DNA of 64,000 nt from JABDGZ01 sp964483785 (GTDB lineage Bacteria; Omnitrophota; Gorgyraeia; Zapsychrales; Fredricksoniimonadaceae), in the NCBI GenBank assembly GCA_964483785.1, contig CAZACW010000003.1, positions 1 to 64,000 on the forward strand, given 5' to 3'. The notes under the pieces were generated by a model that worked only from the letters and a program-made list of their open reading frames with translations, was not told where the DNA came from and did no database searches. A program made the position numbers and the translations under genes. Below are positions 45,055 through 54,017 of the stretch, piece by piece (position 1 is the stretch's first letter; each line of letters starts with the position of its first letter).

Positions 45055-45882
45055 TTAGGTCAATAGTTTTTTAACGGTAAAAAGCATCAAAAAAGCAAAA
45101 ATAAAGACCATGTACCCTGATAATCCATGGAGAAAGCCCTGGGTGTATTGCGTTCCCCAGATCTCCCCTACCGCAGCCAAGAACACGATGCGCAGGGCAT
45201 TGGTGACCACGGCAATGGGGATGGCCGAGGCAAAAAGCAGGATTTTTTTCGACAATCTCAATTTCAAGCGGTAGGCAAAGATACTGCCTAAGGCAGCCAG
45301 GGAGATCAGGGACCTTAAGCCGCCGCAGGAATCCTCCACTTCCACGTAACTATGGGACATCATGATCAAACTGCTCTGCTGCAGCGCGGGAAGGCCCATG
45401 AGATTGAGGACCAAGGTGGCCAGGTGCGCGGCGATGATTTTCAATTTAAAACACACAAAAGCGACCAGGATGATGGGCATGGGCACCATGAAGGCCAGAA
45501 ACAATACCGGAAAACGGATTTCCTTGAGCGTCCTTTCCCCGTAAAAATACAGGATAAGGCCAGCGAGGATGATGATCATGGCGAAACCTGAGGTGAAATA
45601 CACATGCAGAATGGCGCTGGCCCAATAGAGGATGACGCCTGCGCTAAATAGTTCAAATCCCCAATGGGAGGGTTTAACCGGGATTTTTTTAAGGACAGCC
45701 CTTTTTTTCCAAATCAAAAATGCGGAGATGACGGGGATGAGAATGCCGTGGCTGTAATAGGAATTGTCCGCGAACCAGCGGTCCCACATCCACAGCATGG
45801 TCGGGAAAAACGCGGCCAGCAAAAAGACAAATACCAGCAATTCCCGTTGATGGTCCCTGATCAGGGCCTTGGTCTGGAGCAT
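45055..45882 (-). CDS. Exosortase (EpsH/XrtA-like)
   Basis: The start is at 45882 (MLQTKALIRD), one base after the stop of the glycosyltransferase, giving 275 residues. It has about eight membrane helices. The exosortase catalytic residues are present: Cys in VEDSCGGLRSL (near residue 182), Arg in TNALRIV (near 229) and His in GFLHGLSGY (near 249). This transpeptidase-like enzyme cleaves PEP-CTERM proteins and probably attaches them to a surface polymer. No classical PEP-CTERM substrate is in the window, apart from the N-terminal motif on the sugar transferase. Confidence 0.94.
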   Translation of the reverse strand: MLQTKALIRDHQRELLVFVFLLAAFFPTMLWMWDRWFADNSYYSHGILIPVISAFLIWKKRAVLKKIPVKPSHWGFELFSAGVILYWASAILHVYFTSGFAMIIILAGLILYFYGERTLKEIRFPVLFLAFMVPMPIILVAFVCFKLKIIAAHLATLVLNLMGLPALQQSSLIMMSHSYVEVEDSCGGLRSLISLAALGSIFAYRLKLRLSKKILLFASAIPIAVVTNALRIVFLAAVGEIWGTQYTQGFLHGLSGYMVFIFAFLMLFTVKKLLT

Positions 45883-45883
45883 A

Positions 45884-47035
45884 TCATGGGTGCCGCGCCT
45901 TTGTCCAGGCGGCCTGCTGTTGGGCCGTGACAAAACGCCAAAAGCCGGCCAGCGCTGAGAAATTCAAAAGACAGAACACATACGGCACGTAGCAAACTTT
46001 GGAGATGTATTTCAAAAGGCCCTGGCGGCCCTCCCGCGTCAGATGCCCGATGAGGGCCGCCAGATAAAAGGCGGATTGAAGGACAAAGAAAAATCGGAAA
46101 ACAGCATCATAAATTAGCACAAGATTGATCAAAAATAAAGCGATAAGGCAAAACGGGACCATGACTCTCAGGAATTTATGGGAGATCAAGGGCCAGGCAA
46201 TGGGGCTTTTCAAGGGGATGAACATGTCCGGAAAAAGGAAAAAAATCTGGTAATTGCCAAACAGGGTCCTGGTCTTGCGGCGGTATTCTTCCTTGGGGGA
46301 AGCTGCTACCTCATCAAAGGCCAGGGCACTGCCGTCGAAGACGGCCCGAAAACCCTGGCGGATGATGGCCAAGGGAATGTACATATCATCCAGGACAATG
46401 TCCAAAGGCCCGGGGACAAACAGATTTTTACGGATGGCGTAAATGGCGCCGGTCGAACCCAGCATGGAATGCAGGGCGCTTTCCTGGCGGCGGATGAATT
46501 TTTCATAGGTCCAATACAGGCTGACCCCCTGGGCCGTGCTCCCTTGCTTGGGCGCGAAGACCAATTCCCCGCTGACACAGCCGATCTTGGGGTCGGCGAA
46601 ATTGGCGGTCAATTGCTTCAGCGCGCCGGGGTCGATGTTTTGCCTGGCATCATTGAAAAAGATGATCTCATGGCCGGCATGCTCCACCAGGCTGTTGAGG
46701 GTGGCCATTTTTCCCTGGCGCTTTGGATTGACAAAGAGTTTGACCCGCGGGCTTAAATAAGGGCGGATGATCTCATGGGTCAGGTCGCTGGAGCCGTCGG
46801 AGCCGATCAAAATTTCCAATTTGTTTTCGGGGTAATCGAGTTTAAGGAGATTTTGGATTTTGGGACCGATCACATCTTCTTCATTGTAGACCGAGATGAG
46901 CAGAGAAACCGTCGGCTCATAGGAGGATTTATGCACCGGGTTTTTCAAAAGCCTGGCCAGCGCAAAGACCAGGCAGGGATAAAGAAAATAACAATAAACG
47001 ACGAGCGACAAAATCGTCCAGAAGAGGATGGTCAT
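45884..47035 (-). CDS. Family 2 glycosyltransferase, membrane-bound
   Basis: The 383-residue protein has an N-terminal helix, then a GT2 domain: VSLLISVYNEEDVI, the nucleotide-binding ILIGSDGSSDLTHEI, FFNDARQ (the DxD-like site), GCVSGELV and LDDMYIPLAIIRQGF. Three C-terminal helices follow (about 290-375). It would add or polymerise sugars for the exopolysaccharide. Its start overlaps the deacetylase stop by 4 bp. Confidence 0.92.
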   Translation of the reverse strand: MTILFWTILSLVVYCYFLYPCLVFALARLLKNPVHKSSYEPTVSLLISVYNEEDVIGPKIQNLLKLDYPENKLEILIGSDGSSDLTHEIIRPYLSPRVKLFVNPKRQGKMATLNSLVEHAGHEIIFFNDARQNIDPGALKQLTANFADPKIGCVSGELVFAPKQGSTAQGVSLYWTYEKFIRRQESALHSMLGSTGAIYAIRKNLFVPGPLDIVLDDMYIPLAIIRQGFRAVFDGSALAFDEVAASPKEEYRRKTRTLFGNYQIFFLFPDMFIPLKSPIAWPLISHKFLRVMVPFCLIALFLINLVLIYDAVFRFFFVLQSAFYLAALIGHLTREGRQGLLKYISKVCYVPYVFCLLNFSALAGFWRFVTAQQQAAWTKARHP

Positions 47036-47814
47036 TGGATGAGTTTAATGAAGAGGCTGCGCAGTCCATTGTATCCGTTTTCGCGCAGCAGGATTTTCAA
47101 GGTCCTTTTGACCGCGTCCCCCGTCCTTTCCAGGAAAGGGGTCTTGCCATGCATGGCCAGATCGAAACGGGCCAGGTTCCAATGGGACTTGACCGCGATG
47201 CGGCTGATGCATCCTGATTTAAGCCAGGCCTGGGGTTCAGAAATGAAAATGGTCTTATACCCCAGCCCATAGGCGGTCTCGATGATTTTTTCGTTGCAAA
47301 ACCCCCTGGGGATGGACAGGGCATCAATGCTGATCCCCAAATTTTTTTCCAGGTTTTTTTTGGAGGCCCGCAATTCCTCCTCCATTTGGGAATCCAGCAA
47401 ATTGGTGAGGATCTCATGGCTCAAGCCGTGGGAGCCGATCACCATGCCGGCCTCATGCAGTTCTTTGAGCTCCTTCCAGCCCATATAGCCGTCCCTGCCC
47501 ACCCTTTTGATGATGATGAAAAAATAAGCCTTCCATCCCATGCTTTTTAAGACCGGCAGGGCCTGCTTGTGATTGTTCATTTCCCCGTCGTCAAAGGTGA
47601 TGATCACGGGTTTGGGGCCCATCAGCGCTGCGGTGTTTTCATACAGCGTTGGTTCAAATCCCTGCTCTTTGAGCCAGTTCATCTGGGTGACGAAATTATC
47701 CAGGGACACATCATACAGGTGCGCCCCTGTTTCGCGGTCATCCGGCAGACGGCCCGGCTCATTGGCACTGATGCCGTGGTACATCAGGGTGATGGGATTA
47801 AGTCCTTGAGGCAC
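47032..47814 (-). CDS. Polysaccharide deacetylase (NodB-like)
   Basis: The 260-residue protein has NodB motifs: LMYHGIS at the start, IITFDDGEMNNH with the metal and base Asp pair (about 72-83), and SHGLSHEIL with the metal His residues (about 125-133). SIPRGFCNE corresponds to the RxPxG motif. It would remove N-acetyl groups from the exopolysaccharide. Deacetylases are regular members of exosortase/EPS loci. It follows gspM by 19 bases and overlaps the glycosyltransferase gene by 4 bp. Confidence 0.92.
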   Translation of the reverse strand: MPQGLNPITLMYHGISANEPGRLPDDRETGAHLYDVSLDNFVTQMNWLKEQGFEPTLYENTAALMGPKPVIITFDDGEMNNHKQALPVLKSMGWKAYFFIIIKRVGRDGYMGWKELKELHEAGMVIGSHGLSHEILTNLLDSQMEEELRASKKNLEKNLGISIDALSIPRGFCNEKIIETAYGLGYKTIFISEPQAWLKSGCISRIAVKSHWNLARFDLAMHGKTPFLERTGDAVKRTLKILLRENGYNGLRSLFIKLIQ

Positions 47815-47833
47815 AAGGCCGCTCCTTGAAATT

Positions 47834-48367
47834 TTACGATTCCATTAAACTCATGCGCGCCACCACAATGCGGCCGCGCAAGGACCCCGACGCATCGGAG
47901 TATTTTTCCAGGTTGAGCGCATTGATAAAGTAAAAGTTGGGCGGGTCCTGCAAGGCGCGCAAAAACTGCACGATGTCCAGCCATTGCCCGTCGATTTCCA
48001 GCTCCACCGGGAAAAAACTGGCCTCTTTCTGGATGAAGGACCTTTGCGGCTGGATATTGGCGATATGGATATTGCTTTCCCTGGCCGCGGCCTCGATTTT
48101 GGAGATGATCGCAGGGGCCTGGGTCTCTTCTGACCCGGCCAGGCCGATGGCATCCGCCAGATTATGGTACCTGGTTTCGATCATGCCCCCCTGGCCCAAG
48201 ACCTGGCGGCTCTTTAAAAGTCTGGCCTTGGTGACCCGCAGTTGATCGTCGATGTCCGCGGCCCCTTCCTTAACGGGCCTGATCACCCAGAGGTAAACAA
48301 GAAAAACAGCCGAAAGCCCCAGGGTGATGCTCAGGATGATGGTTTCGCGTTGGCTAAGCTTTTTCAT
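47834..48367 (-). CDS. gspM: Type II secretion inner-membrane protein GspM-like
   Basis: The 177-residue protein has one N-terminal helix (about 10-28), a short coiled coil, and a periplasmic ferredoxin-like domain (IISKIEAAARESNIHIANIQPQ, ELEIDGQWLDIVQFLRAL). This layout is common to GspM and PilO. Position after the PilM/GspL-like gene (14-bp overlap) and at the end of the gsp run supports GspM. Identity rests mainly on layout and position. Confidence 0.82.
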   Translation of the reverse strand: MKKLSQRETIILSITLGLSAVFLVYLWVIRPVKEGAADIDDQLRVTKARLLKSRQVLGQGGMIETRYHNLADAIGLAGSEETQAPAIISKIEAAARESNIHIANIQPQRSFIQKEASFFPVELEIDGQWLDIVQFLRALQDPPNFYFINALNLEKYSDASGSLRGRIVVARMSLMES

Positions 48368-49793
48368 GCGGTGCGCTCATGGGTTTAAAGGCGCAGGTGA
48401 TCTTGAAATAATCCACTTCTCCCTGCTGGGTCACCCGTTTATTGACATAATCCAAATTCACATTGGAAAATTTTTGGTAATTGGCCAGGTCTTTTTGGAA
48501 TTGGTTGACATCGACGGGGTTTGAGGCCACCCCTTGAAACGAGAGGCTGTTGTTTTCATTCAGGGCCATGCTGACCAGATACACCTGGGCCGGCAGGACA
48601 CGGTAAATTTCCAAGGCCAAATCAGAAAAGACCAGGCGGTTTTTGACCATCGATTCAATATCATGGATTTTTTTCAGCCGCTCCTCCACCTTCTGGGCCG
48701 CTTCTTTGGTGGTGCGCAGCTGGTCCTTAAGCTTGGCCAGCTGGATATTTTTTTTGACATAGCCCATGCTTAAAGAGAGCCCCAGGGCGGCCAGGGCCGC
48801 GGCCAGCCAAAGGCCGCAGATGATCAGCTGGCGCTGATGCATCTTTTGTTCCTGGGATTGCCGCACAGCTGTTGGGACCAAATTGATGGGCGGTGTTTGA
48901 CTGCTTAAGGCAATGCCGGCCAGCGGCGCCAGGGACATGCCCTCTTGCGTGCATAAGGAGGGTATGCGCACATCACGGGCCAATTTTAAGAATTTTGTCA
49001 ACAGCACATCCTGAATGTTTAAGGCATTTTGGGTTTTGGTCAGTTCCTGGCCAAGGGCAAAAGCCCCTTCCCAGCAGCTGATGATATACACCGTGTCCAA
49101 GGCCTGGGCCGCCTTTTCGCCGCCGATATTATGCTGGGTCAGTTCCCATTGTTTTAATATTTCCCCATAACCGTCCTGAGCGATCTGGGTGAGACCCGAC
49201 GGCAATTCTCTCGATGCAGACCAGTGCGCGGGATGGCAGACGCAGATTTCGCTTTTGTCAAGGTCAAGGTCAAAGACCGCCGCAGGCTTGTCCCCTGTAT
49301 TGGGCCATTGGGTGTAAAGGTTCCAGAGGCCGATGGAGGAGAGCGTGATGCTGTGCACCCTGACCTTGGCCTCCGCGAAGATTTTCCAATAGCGCATGGC
49401 GGTTTCCTGCGGGATGATGACCACAGCCACCTTGGCGTATCCGTCGGGAGATTTGGCCAGGACTTGAAAATCCATCTGCACTTCTTCCAATTCATAGGGA
49501 ATGCTGCTGCTAACCTGCAGTTCGATCATGGAACGGATCTCGCTGTCCTGATGGGAAGGCACGGACATCAAACGCAGGATCACCCGCGAGCGCGGGATCA
49601 CCACGGTCACCCTGGCCTCGTTCAAATTTAATCTGCGCCTTTTAAGAAAGGTCCAGAGGCCCTGGCTGATTTGAGCTTCGCTCTGGCCTTTGATCAAAAG
49701 CACATCCAGGGCCGTAACGAGCTTGGAGCTTGTCAGGACCTGTAAAAATTTGATGCGTTCCTCGTCGATATAAAACACGGCGTTGGATTTCAT
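48354..49793 (-). CDS. gspL: GspL-like protein with PilM/PilN-type architecture
   Basis: The start is at 49793 (MKSNAV), right after the gspK stop; the open frame upstream is a shadow of gspK. The 479-residue product has an actin-like PilM/GspL cytoplasmic domain (about 1-310: VVIPRSRVILRLMSVPS, SSIPYELEEVQMDF, AAVFDLDLDKSEI), one membrane helix (about 335-357) and a PilN-like periplasmic part with coiled coil and ferredoxin fold (SMALNENNSLSFQGVASN). It anchors GspE to the membrane platform. The chain is effectively PilM plus PilN. Confidence 0.87.
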   Translation of the reverse strand: MKSNAVFYIDEERIKFLQVLTSSKLVTALDVLLIKGQSEAQISQGLWTFLKRRRLNLNEARVTVVIPRSRVILRLMSVPSHQDSEIRSMIELQVSSSIPYELEEVQMDFQVLAKSPDGYAKVAVVIIPQETAMRYWKIFAEAKVRVHSITLSSIGLWNLYTQWPNTGDKPAAVFDLDLDKSEICVCHPAHWSASRELPSGLTQIAQDGYGEILKQWELTQHNIGGEKAAQALDTVYIISCWEGAFALGQELTKTQNALNIQDVLLTKFLKLARDVRIPSLCTQEGMSLAPLAGIALSSQTPPINLVPTAVRQSQEQKMHQRQLIICGLWLAAALAALGLSLSMGYVKKNIQLAKLKDQLRTTKEAAQKVEERLKKIHDIESMVKNRLVFSDLALEIYRVLPAQVYLVSMALNENNSLSFQGVASNPVDVNQFQKDLANYQKFSNVNLDYVNKRVTQQGEVDYFKITCAFKPMSAPHEKA

Positions 49794-49795
49794 CT

Positions 49796-50812
49796 TTAAT
49801 CCCTTTGCCGGGACACCAGAACGGCCGGCGCGCCGGGCACGCGATGGATCACCGCTTCGATGATGGATCGCGCACCGCTGACAGCGTCGATGCCGATGAC
49901 CCTGGCCCGGTAATAATTGGAGACCCCTTCCTGCAGGGCCGCGGGCCAATTGGGGTCAGCCACGCTGGCCAAGGACCCTGCCCCGTCGTCCAAGGTAAAA
50001 GACCGGCTGTCCGCGCCGTCGCGCAGGGCATAGGCTTGGCTGATCACCTCATCGGCGTTGACAGACGGATTAACGCGGGCCGCGGCATGGACAACGGCCT
50101 GGATCACGTCATTGTCGGCCGTGTCCACATTGACTCTAAGGCCGTTTTGGATGTCCCCATAAACAGTCACATCGTCTTTTATTTTAGCAAAAATTTCCTT
50201 GGTCATGCCATTTACTTCCAATAATTCCAGGAGATTTTCATAGGGCCTGTTTTTGGTCTTCAACAGCGCATCATCCAGGTTTTTGAAAGACTGATTGTTG
50301 CTGGCCTGCGCGTTTAAGCCCGTGTAATTGACGATGGCCAGGGCCAGCCTGTCCCCTTCTGCCAATGAAAGGCCATAGACCTGCAGCAAGGCGCTGAGGA
50401 CCTGGTAATTGGAAATCCCGATGGCATTGATATTGATGCGCCCCCCTTCATCCCTGATGCCGTATTGCATCTGCCCGTCGTCCACACCGTTGAAATGCGC
50501 TGCCGGCCAGGCGATGATGGCGTAGTTACGGGGGCCGGTGTCGACATGGGAAAATAATGTTTCAGGGCTTTGGGTGGCGCTGATCAGAATGCCGTCGGAA
50601 TATAAACAGTCCTTGGCCGCGGGCGCTTTTTGCAGAAGATCCAGGACCTGATTGAGCCCGGAGCGCGCGGCTGCCAGGGAGCGCAGTTTTCCCCGGTAGG
50701 TGTCGACCAGGGACACTTCCAGCGCGGCGCGCCGGCCAAGGCCCCAGGCGATCAAGGCCAAAATGATCAGGACCCATAAGGCCACGATCAAGACAGCGCC
50801 TCTATTGTTCAT
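49796..50812 (-). CDS. gspK: Type II secretion minor pseudopilin GspK
   Basis: The start is at 50812 (MNNRGAVLIVALWV), seven bases after GGAGGG, giving 338 residues. The leader cuts after Gly5. The mature start lacks the usual Glu5, as is known for GspK. Residue 35 onward has AAARSGLNQVLDLL, then the large alpha domain with DEGGRININ and the helix-hairpin-helix-like NRPYENLLELLEVNGM, both typical of GspK. It caps the pseudopilus tip. It overlaps gspJ by 11 bp. Confidence 0.93.
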   Translation of the reverse strand: MNNRGAVLIVALWVLIILALIAWGLGRRAALEVSLVDTYRGKLRSLAAARSGLNQVLDLLQKAPAAKDCLYSDGILISATQSPETLFSHVDTGPRNYAIIAWPAAHFNGVDDGQMQYGIRDEGGRININAIGISNYQVLSALLQVYGLSLAEGDRLALAIVNYTGLNAQASNNQSFKNLDDALLKTKNRPYENLLELLEVNGMTKEIFAKIKDDVTVYGDIQNGLRVNVDTADNDVIQAVVHAAARVNPSVNADEVISQAYALRDGADSRSFTLDDGAGSLASVADPNWPAALQEGVSNYYRARVIGIDAVSGARSIIEAVIHRVPGAPAVLVSRQRD

Positions 50813-51530
50813 TGTACAGGCCCTCCACCGGCGGCAAGTAAAAATCACGTTTAAACACCGGGCCTCCTGCGCGGCTGGACGGATCAGACAGCACAAAGGC
50901 GCAGGACACGGCCAAAGGGAGCCCTTTTTCGTCCCAGCTTTCGGCAAAATTCAGCTCCTGCGCCCCGCCTGTATGCAGGTTTTTGGTAAAAGGCGCAAAG
51001 CGGCAGTTGAAGCTTCCTTTTTTTAAACCAGCGGCGATGATTTGGGTGGACGCATCATGGTTCGTTTCATTAAGCCAGTCCGCCAAACTGCTTTCCTGCC
51101 TCAGCAAAAACTCATCCGGCGATGACCCTGAATTTGCGCTGCCGCCGTGATTGACCACGCGGCCGATCATGGCATAGGCCAGGCCTCCTGGCGGCGGAAG
51201 GCCGGCATAATAACGGACATGTTTAAGGCCCGATGGGGTCTGGGTCATGAAGGAGAATTCCTGCGCCTGGCCTTCAAAGACCGCGGCATCGGGATAGGAA
51301 CCGGACAGATCGAGGCTGACCGCATTGTCCAGGTCGCGGGTCATGGCTTGATCCGCCAGCAGGATTTCCATCCAATGGTCATGGCTGTGCCTCAAGCGTT
51401 CATCGAGTTTCATGGAAGACCAAAAGAGATTGTAAACGCTGACGCCGATGATGGCGGCGATGGCCAGCCCCAGCAGAACTTCGACGAGGGTAAAGGCCCG
51501 GGGTGAATGTTGGAGTCGTTTAATTCTCAT
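50802..51530 (-). CDS. gspJ: Type II secretion minor pseudopilin GspJ
   Basis: The 242-residue protein has a class III prepilin signal RAFTLVEVLLGLAIAAIIG (residues 11-29), with Ala instead of Gly before the cleavage site, and Glu5 of the mature form present. The mature domain is rich in beta strands and has the length and layout of GspJ (YAMIGRVVNHGG, FYLPPVEGLYNEQ at the end). Together with GspI and GspK it forms the pseudopilus tip. It overlaps gspI by 11 bp. Confidence 0.88.
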   Translation of the reverse strand: MRIKRLQHSPRAFTLVEVLLGLAIAAIIGVSVYNLFWSSMKLDERLRHSHDHWMEILLADQAMTRDLDNAVSLDLSGSYPDAAVFEGQAQEFSFMTQTPSGLKHVRYYAGLPPPGGLAYAMIGRVVNHGGSANSGSSPDEFLLRQESSLADWLNETNHDASTQIIAAGLKKGSFNCRFAPFTKNLHTGGAQELNFAESWDEKGLPLAVSCAFVLSDPSSRAGGPVFKRDFYLPPVEGLYNEQ

Positions 51531-51894
51531 CGAGGCTGTACAGGATTGAGCTTACGGCCATGCGGTTTGCACCTGACCCGGCGGGCCATTGCAAGGTCAG
51601 GTCCACTTTTTTCAAATGCGCATTGACCCTGCTGGTTTGGGCGCTTGTGGTCATGAGCTCATAGGGCTTGTCCATGGGCCGCGCCGCGCTCTCCAGCTGG
51701 TCCGGTGCGCCGCTGCTGGCCCACAGGAGCCCCAATTGGTTTTCCATGGCGAGCAAAGCCCTGACTGTTTCCTGAAACCTGAGGCCGGTGCGGTAATTGG
51801 TCCAGAGCGATTCGACGATGAAGGTCAGGACAATGCTGACAATGACAATGGTCAGCACGGCCTCCAAGAGCATAAACCCGTTTTTATTCTTCAT
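51520..51894 (-). CDS. gspI: Type II secretion minor pseudopilin GspI
   Basis: The 124-residue protein has the prepilin signal NKNGFMLLEAVLTIVIVSIVL (cleavage after Gly6, Glu5 conserved in MLLEA) and a short globular domain. Length and position between gspH and gspJ fit GspI. It overlaps both neighbours by 11 bp. Confidence 0.88.
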   Translation of the reverse strand: MKNKNGFMLLEAVLTIVIVSIVLTFIVESLWTNYRTGLRFQETVRALLAMENQLGLLWASSGAPDQLESAARPMDKPYELMTTSAQTSRVNAHLKKVDLTLQWPAGSGANRMAVSSILYSLDEN

Positions 51895-52381
51895 GGTCTT
51901 CCTTGATCATCATGCCCCGCACCGTGGATGAGCTTAAGGTGGTTTTGAAAGCGGATGAATCCAGGACAATGGACGCGGGATCAATGGTCCCGTCCGGATG
52001 AAACTGAATGCTTGAGGGTTGCACATCGACCCGCACAGCCTCTGGCACAGGGTGCGGCCTGCCTAAGGAGCCGTTGACCGGCTCAAAACTGTCCTCTTCA
52101 TCCTCTGCCTGGCCTTCCTTGGCGCGCATCAGTTTATACGCGCGGCCGTCCTCGGCAAAGCGCAAGGCATAGGCCCTTTGCTGGCCGATGGCCATGGCCT
52201 GCGCCCAGCGGCTGATGTGAAGCAAATCATCCGCGGTCTGGTTCAACTGAAAATGCGCGTAACCTTTGGAAAAATTGGGCGCGCTAAGCGCCAGGACGAT
52301 CCCCAGCACGATGATGACCAAAAGCAATTCCACAAGCGTCAGGCCGCTATTTGCCTTCGGTGCCCCAATTGGTGATATCAT
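51884..52381 (-). CDS. gspH: Type II secretion minor pseudopilin GspH
   Basis: The start at 52381 (MISPIGAPKANSG) lies inside the end of gspG (35-bp overlap) behind a GGTGG site; upstream codons would extend into gspG. The 165-residue product has SGLTLVELLLVIIVLGIVLA as prepilin signal and helix, then HISRWAQAMAIGQQRAYALRF, a GspH-type helix-strand, and IQFHPDGTIDPASIVLD, the usual GspH/FimT C-terminal strand pair. Confidence 0.9.
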   Translation of the reverse strand: MISPIGAPKANSGLTLVELLLVIIVLGIVLALSAPNFSKGYAHFQLNQTADDLLHISRWAQAMAIGQQRAYALRFAEDGRAYKLMRAKEGQAEDEEDSFEPVNGSLGRPHPVPEAVRVDVQPSSIQFHPDGTIDPASIVLDSSAFKTTLSSSTVRGMMIKEDHEE

Positions 52382-52784
52382 CGCCGCTTTCCACCCCGTC
52401 AGGGCCCGGGGACGATAGATCATAGCTTTCCGGATTGTGCTGGCCCGGAGCTGTGTACACATAATCATGGCCCCAGGGGTCCTTGGGGATTTTTTTCTTT
52501 TTCAAATAAGGGCCGCTCCAATTTTCCGGGACCGGAGAGGCCGTGGGCTGTGCGATCAGGGCGGCAAGGCCCTGTTCCGTGTTGGGGTATTGGCCCACGT
52601 CCATCTTGTAAAGGTCCAAGGCCGTGCTTAAGTTGGATTCGAGGTCTGTGCGGGCCGCGGTCTTGCGCGCCTGCTCGCTGCGGCCGGCGATATTGGGGAC
52701 CAGCATGGCCACCAGGATCCCGATGATGATCACCACCAGCATGATTTCGATGAGCGTAAATCCCCGTCTGGATGAATCGAACAT
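52347..52784 (-). CDS. gspG: Type II secretion major pseudopilin GspG
   Basis: The 145-residue protein shows the GspG pattern throughout: RRGFTLIEIMLVVIIIGIL (cleavage after Gly8), DLYKMDVGQYPNTEQGLAAL, GPYLKKKKIPKDPWGHDY and a C-terminal YDLSSPGPDGVESGDDITNW, which holds the calcium-binding Asp residues. It is the main subunit of the pseudopilus. Confidence 0.97.
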   Translation of the reverse strand: MFDSSRRGFTLIEIMLVVIIIGILVAMLVPNIAGRSEQARKTAARTDLESNLSTALDLYKMDVGQYPNTEQGLAALIAQPTASPVPENWSGPYLKKKKIPKDPWGHDYVYTAPGQHNPESYDLSSPGPDGVESGDDITNWGTEGK

Positions 52785-52796
52785 ACAGCTCTCCCG

Positions 52797-54011
52797 TCAA
52801 TTAATGATCATATTCATTTGGAACATCGGCAAAAGCATGGCCACCACCATGAAGCCCACAATGCCAACGACCACAACCAGGACCGCCGGCCCCAGGATGG
52901 TCACAAAGGTCTGGGCCAGGGCCTGTGAGCGGCGTTCGCAATGGTCAGCCAATTTGTACAGCCCTTTTTCCAGTTTACCACTTTCCTGGCCCACGGCAAT
53001 CAAATCCACGGCCATTTCAGGAAACAAGGTGCTTAATTTGATGGCTTGGGTCAGGCTCATGCCGGACTTGACCCTGAGGGCCATTTTTTTGACTTCTTCC
53101 TGCAAGATGACATTGTCCATCACCTGGGTCACAGACTCCAGGGCCGTGACAATGGGTACCCCGCTCTCTAAAAGCATCCCCAGGGTCCTGGCTAAGCGGC
53201 TTAATTGCGTATCTTCAATAAAGGTTTTAAGCAATGGGATTTTTAAACACAGGCCGTCCAGCCAGGCCTTGCCCGGCGCGGATTTGATGGAACGCATCAG
53301 TCCATAGGTTGCGGCCGCCGTCGCTGCGGCAATCAGCCACCAAAAGTGCGCAAAAAATTGGCTGAGCGCAACGACGATCCGGGTGATCAAGGGCAGTTGG
53401 GCGTTTAAGTCGTCGAACATCAAGGTCAGGCGCGGCAACACAAAAGACAAGAGCACATAAAGGGTCAAAAGCCCGACGGCCAAGATGATGGCAGGATACA
53501 ACAGGCTTGAAGTGACCCTGGAGCGCATGCGCATATCCGCATCCAACAATTGGGCCAGCCTGTCCATGACTAAGGGCAGCTGGCCGCTGCTTTCCGCGGC
53601 CTTCACGGTATGGACATAAATAGGCAGAAATATTTTAGGAAATCTGGACAAGGCAAAGGAGAAACTCCCCCCTTGCTGCAGGCTCATATTCAAGGAGGCG
53701 ATGATCAGCTGCATGAGCGGATATTGGCGCTGTTTGGACAAAATTTCCATGCACCGCGCCAAGGGGATCCCCGCTTCCAAAAGGTCCGCCAATTGCCGGG
53801 TAAATTGATAAAGGGCGGCCTGGGTGGTCTTGGTGGTGGTGATGGTGTCACCGGCATCGGGCAGGTCTATTTTTAAGTATTGTTTGACATCTAAGGGGAC
53901 CTGGCCGGCATGGGTCAGTTTGGCAACGGCCTCAGCCAGGGTGTCTGCTTCGATCATGCCGTTGACCACATTTTGGGGACCGCTTTTGGCTGTGTAGGAA
54001 AATTGCGGCAT
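52797..54011 (-). CDS. gspF: Type II secretion inner-membrane platform protein GspF
   Basis: The 404-residue protein has the two T2SSF domains, each with a helical bundle and membrane helices: FTRQLADLLEAGIPLARCME and RLARTLGMLLESGVPIVTALE mark the duplicated halves, with membrane helices near 170-195, 220-240 and 375-400. It connects the ATPase GspE to the pseudopilus. It starts six bases after gspE. Confidence 0.96.
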   Translation of the reverse strand: MPQFSYTAKSGPQNVVNGMIEADTLAEAVAKLTHAGQVPLDVKQYLKIDLPDAGDTITTTKTTQAALYQFTRQLADLLEAGIPLARCMEILSKQRQYPLMQLIIASLNMSLQQGGSFSFALSRFPKIFLPIYVHTVKAAESSGQLPLVMDRLAQLLDADMRMRSRVTSSLLYPAIILAVGLLTLYVLLSFVLPRLTLMFDDLNAQLPLITRIVVALSQFFAHFWWLIAAATAAATYGLMRSIKSAPGKAWLDGLCLKIPLLKTFIEDTQLSRLARTLGMLLESGVPIVTALESVTQVMDNVILQEEVKKMALRVKSGMSLTQAIKLSTLFPEMAVDLIAVGQESGKLEKGLYKLADHCERRSQALAQTFVTILGPAVLVVVVGIVGFMVVAMLLPMFQMNMIIN

Positions 54012-54017
54012 AGGGCT

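Noticed and set aside
46178..46756. Open frame of 192 codons on the plus strand
   Set aside because: It is antisense to the glycosyltransferase gene and shows no domain or ribosome site.
52624..53307. Open frame of 227 codons on the plus strand
   Set aside because: It runs opposite gspF and the start of gspG; low-complexity Thr/Met/Ser content is typical of a shadow frame.
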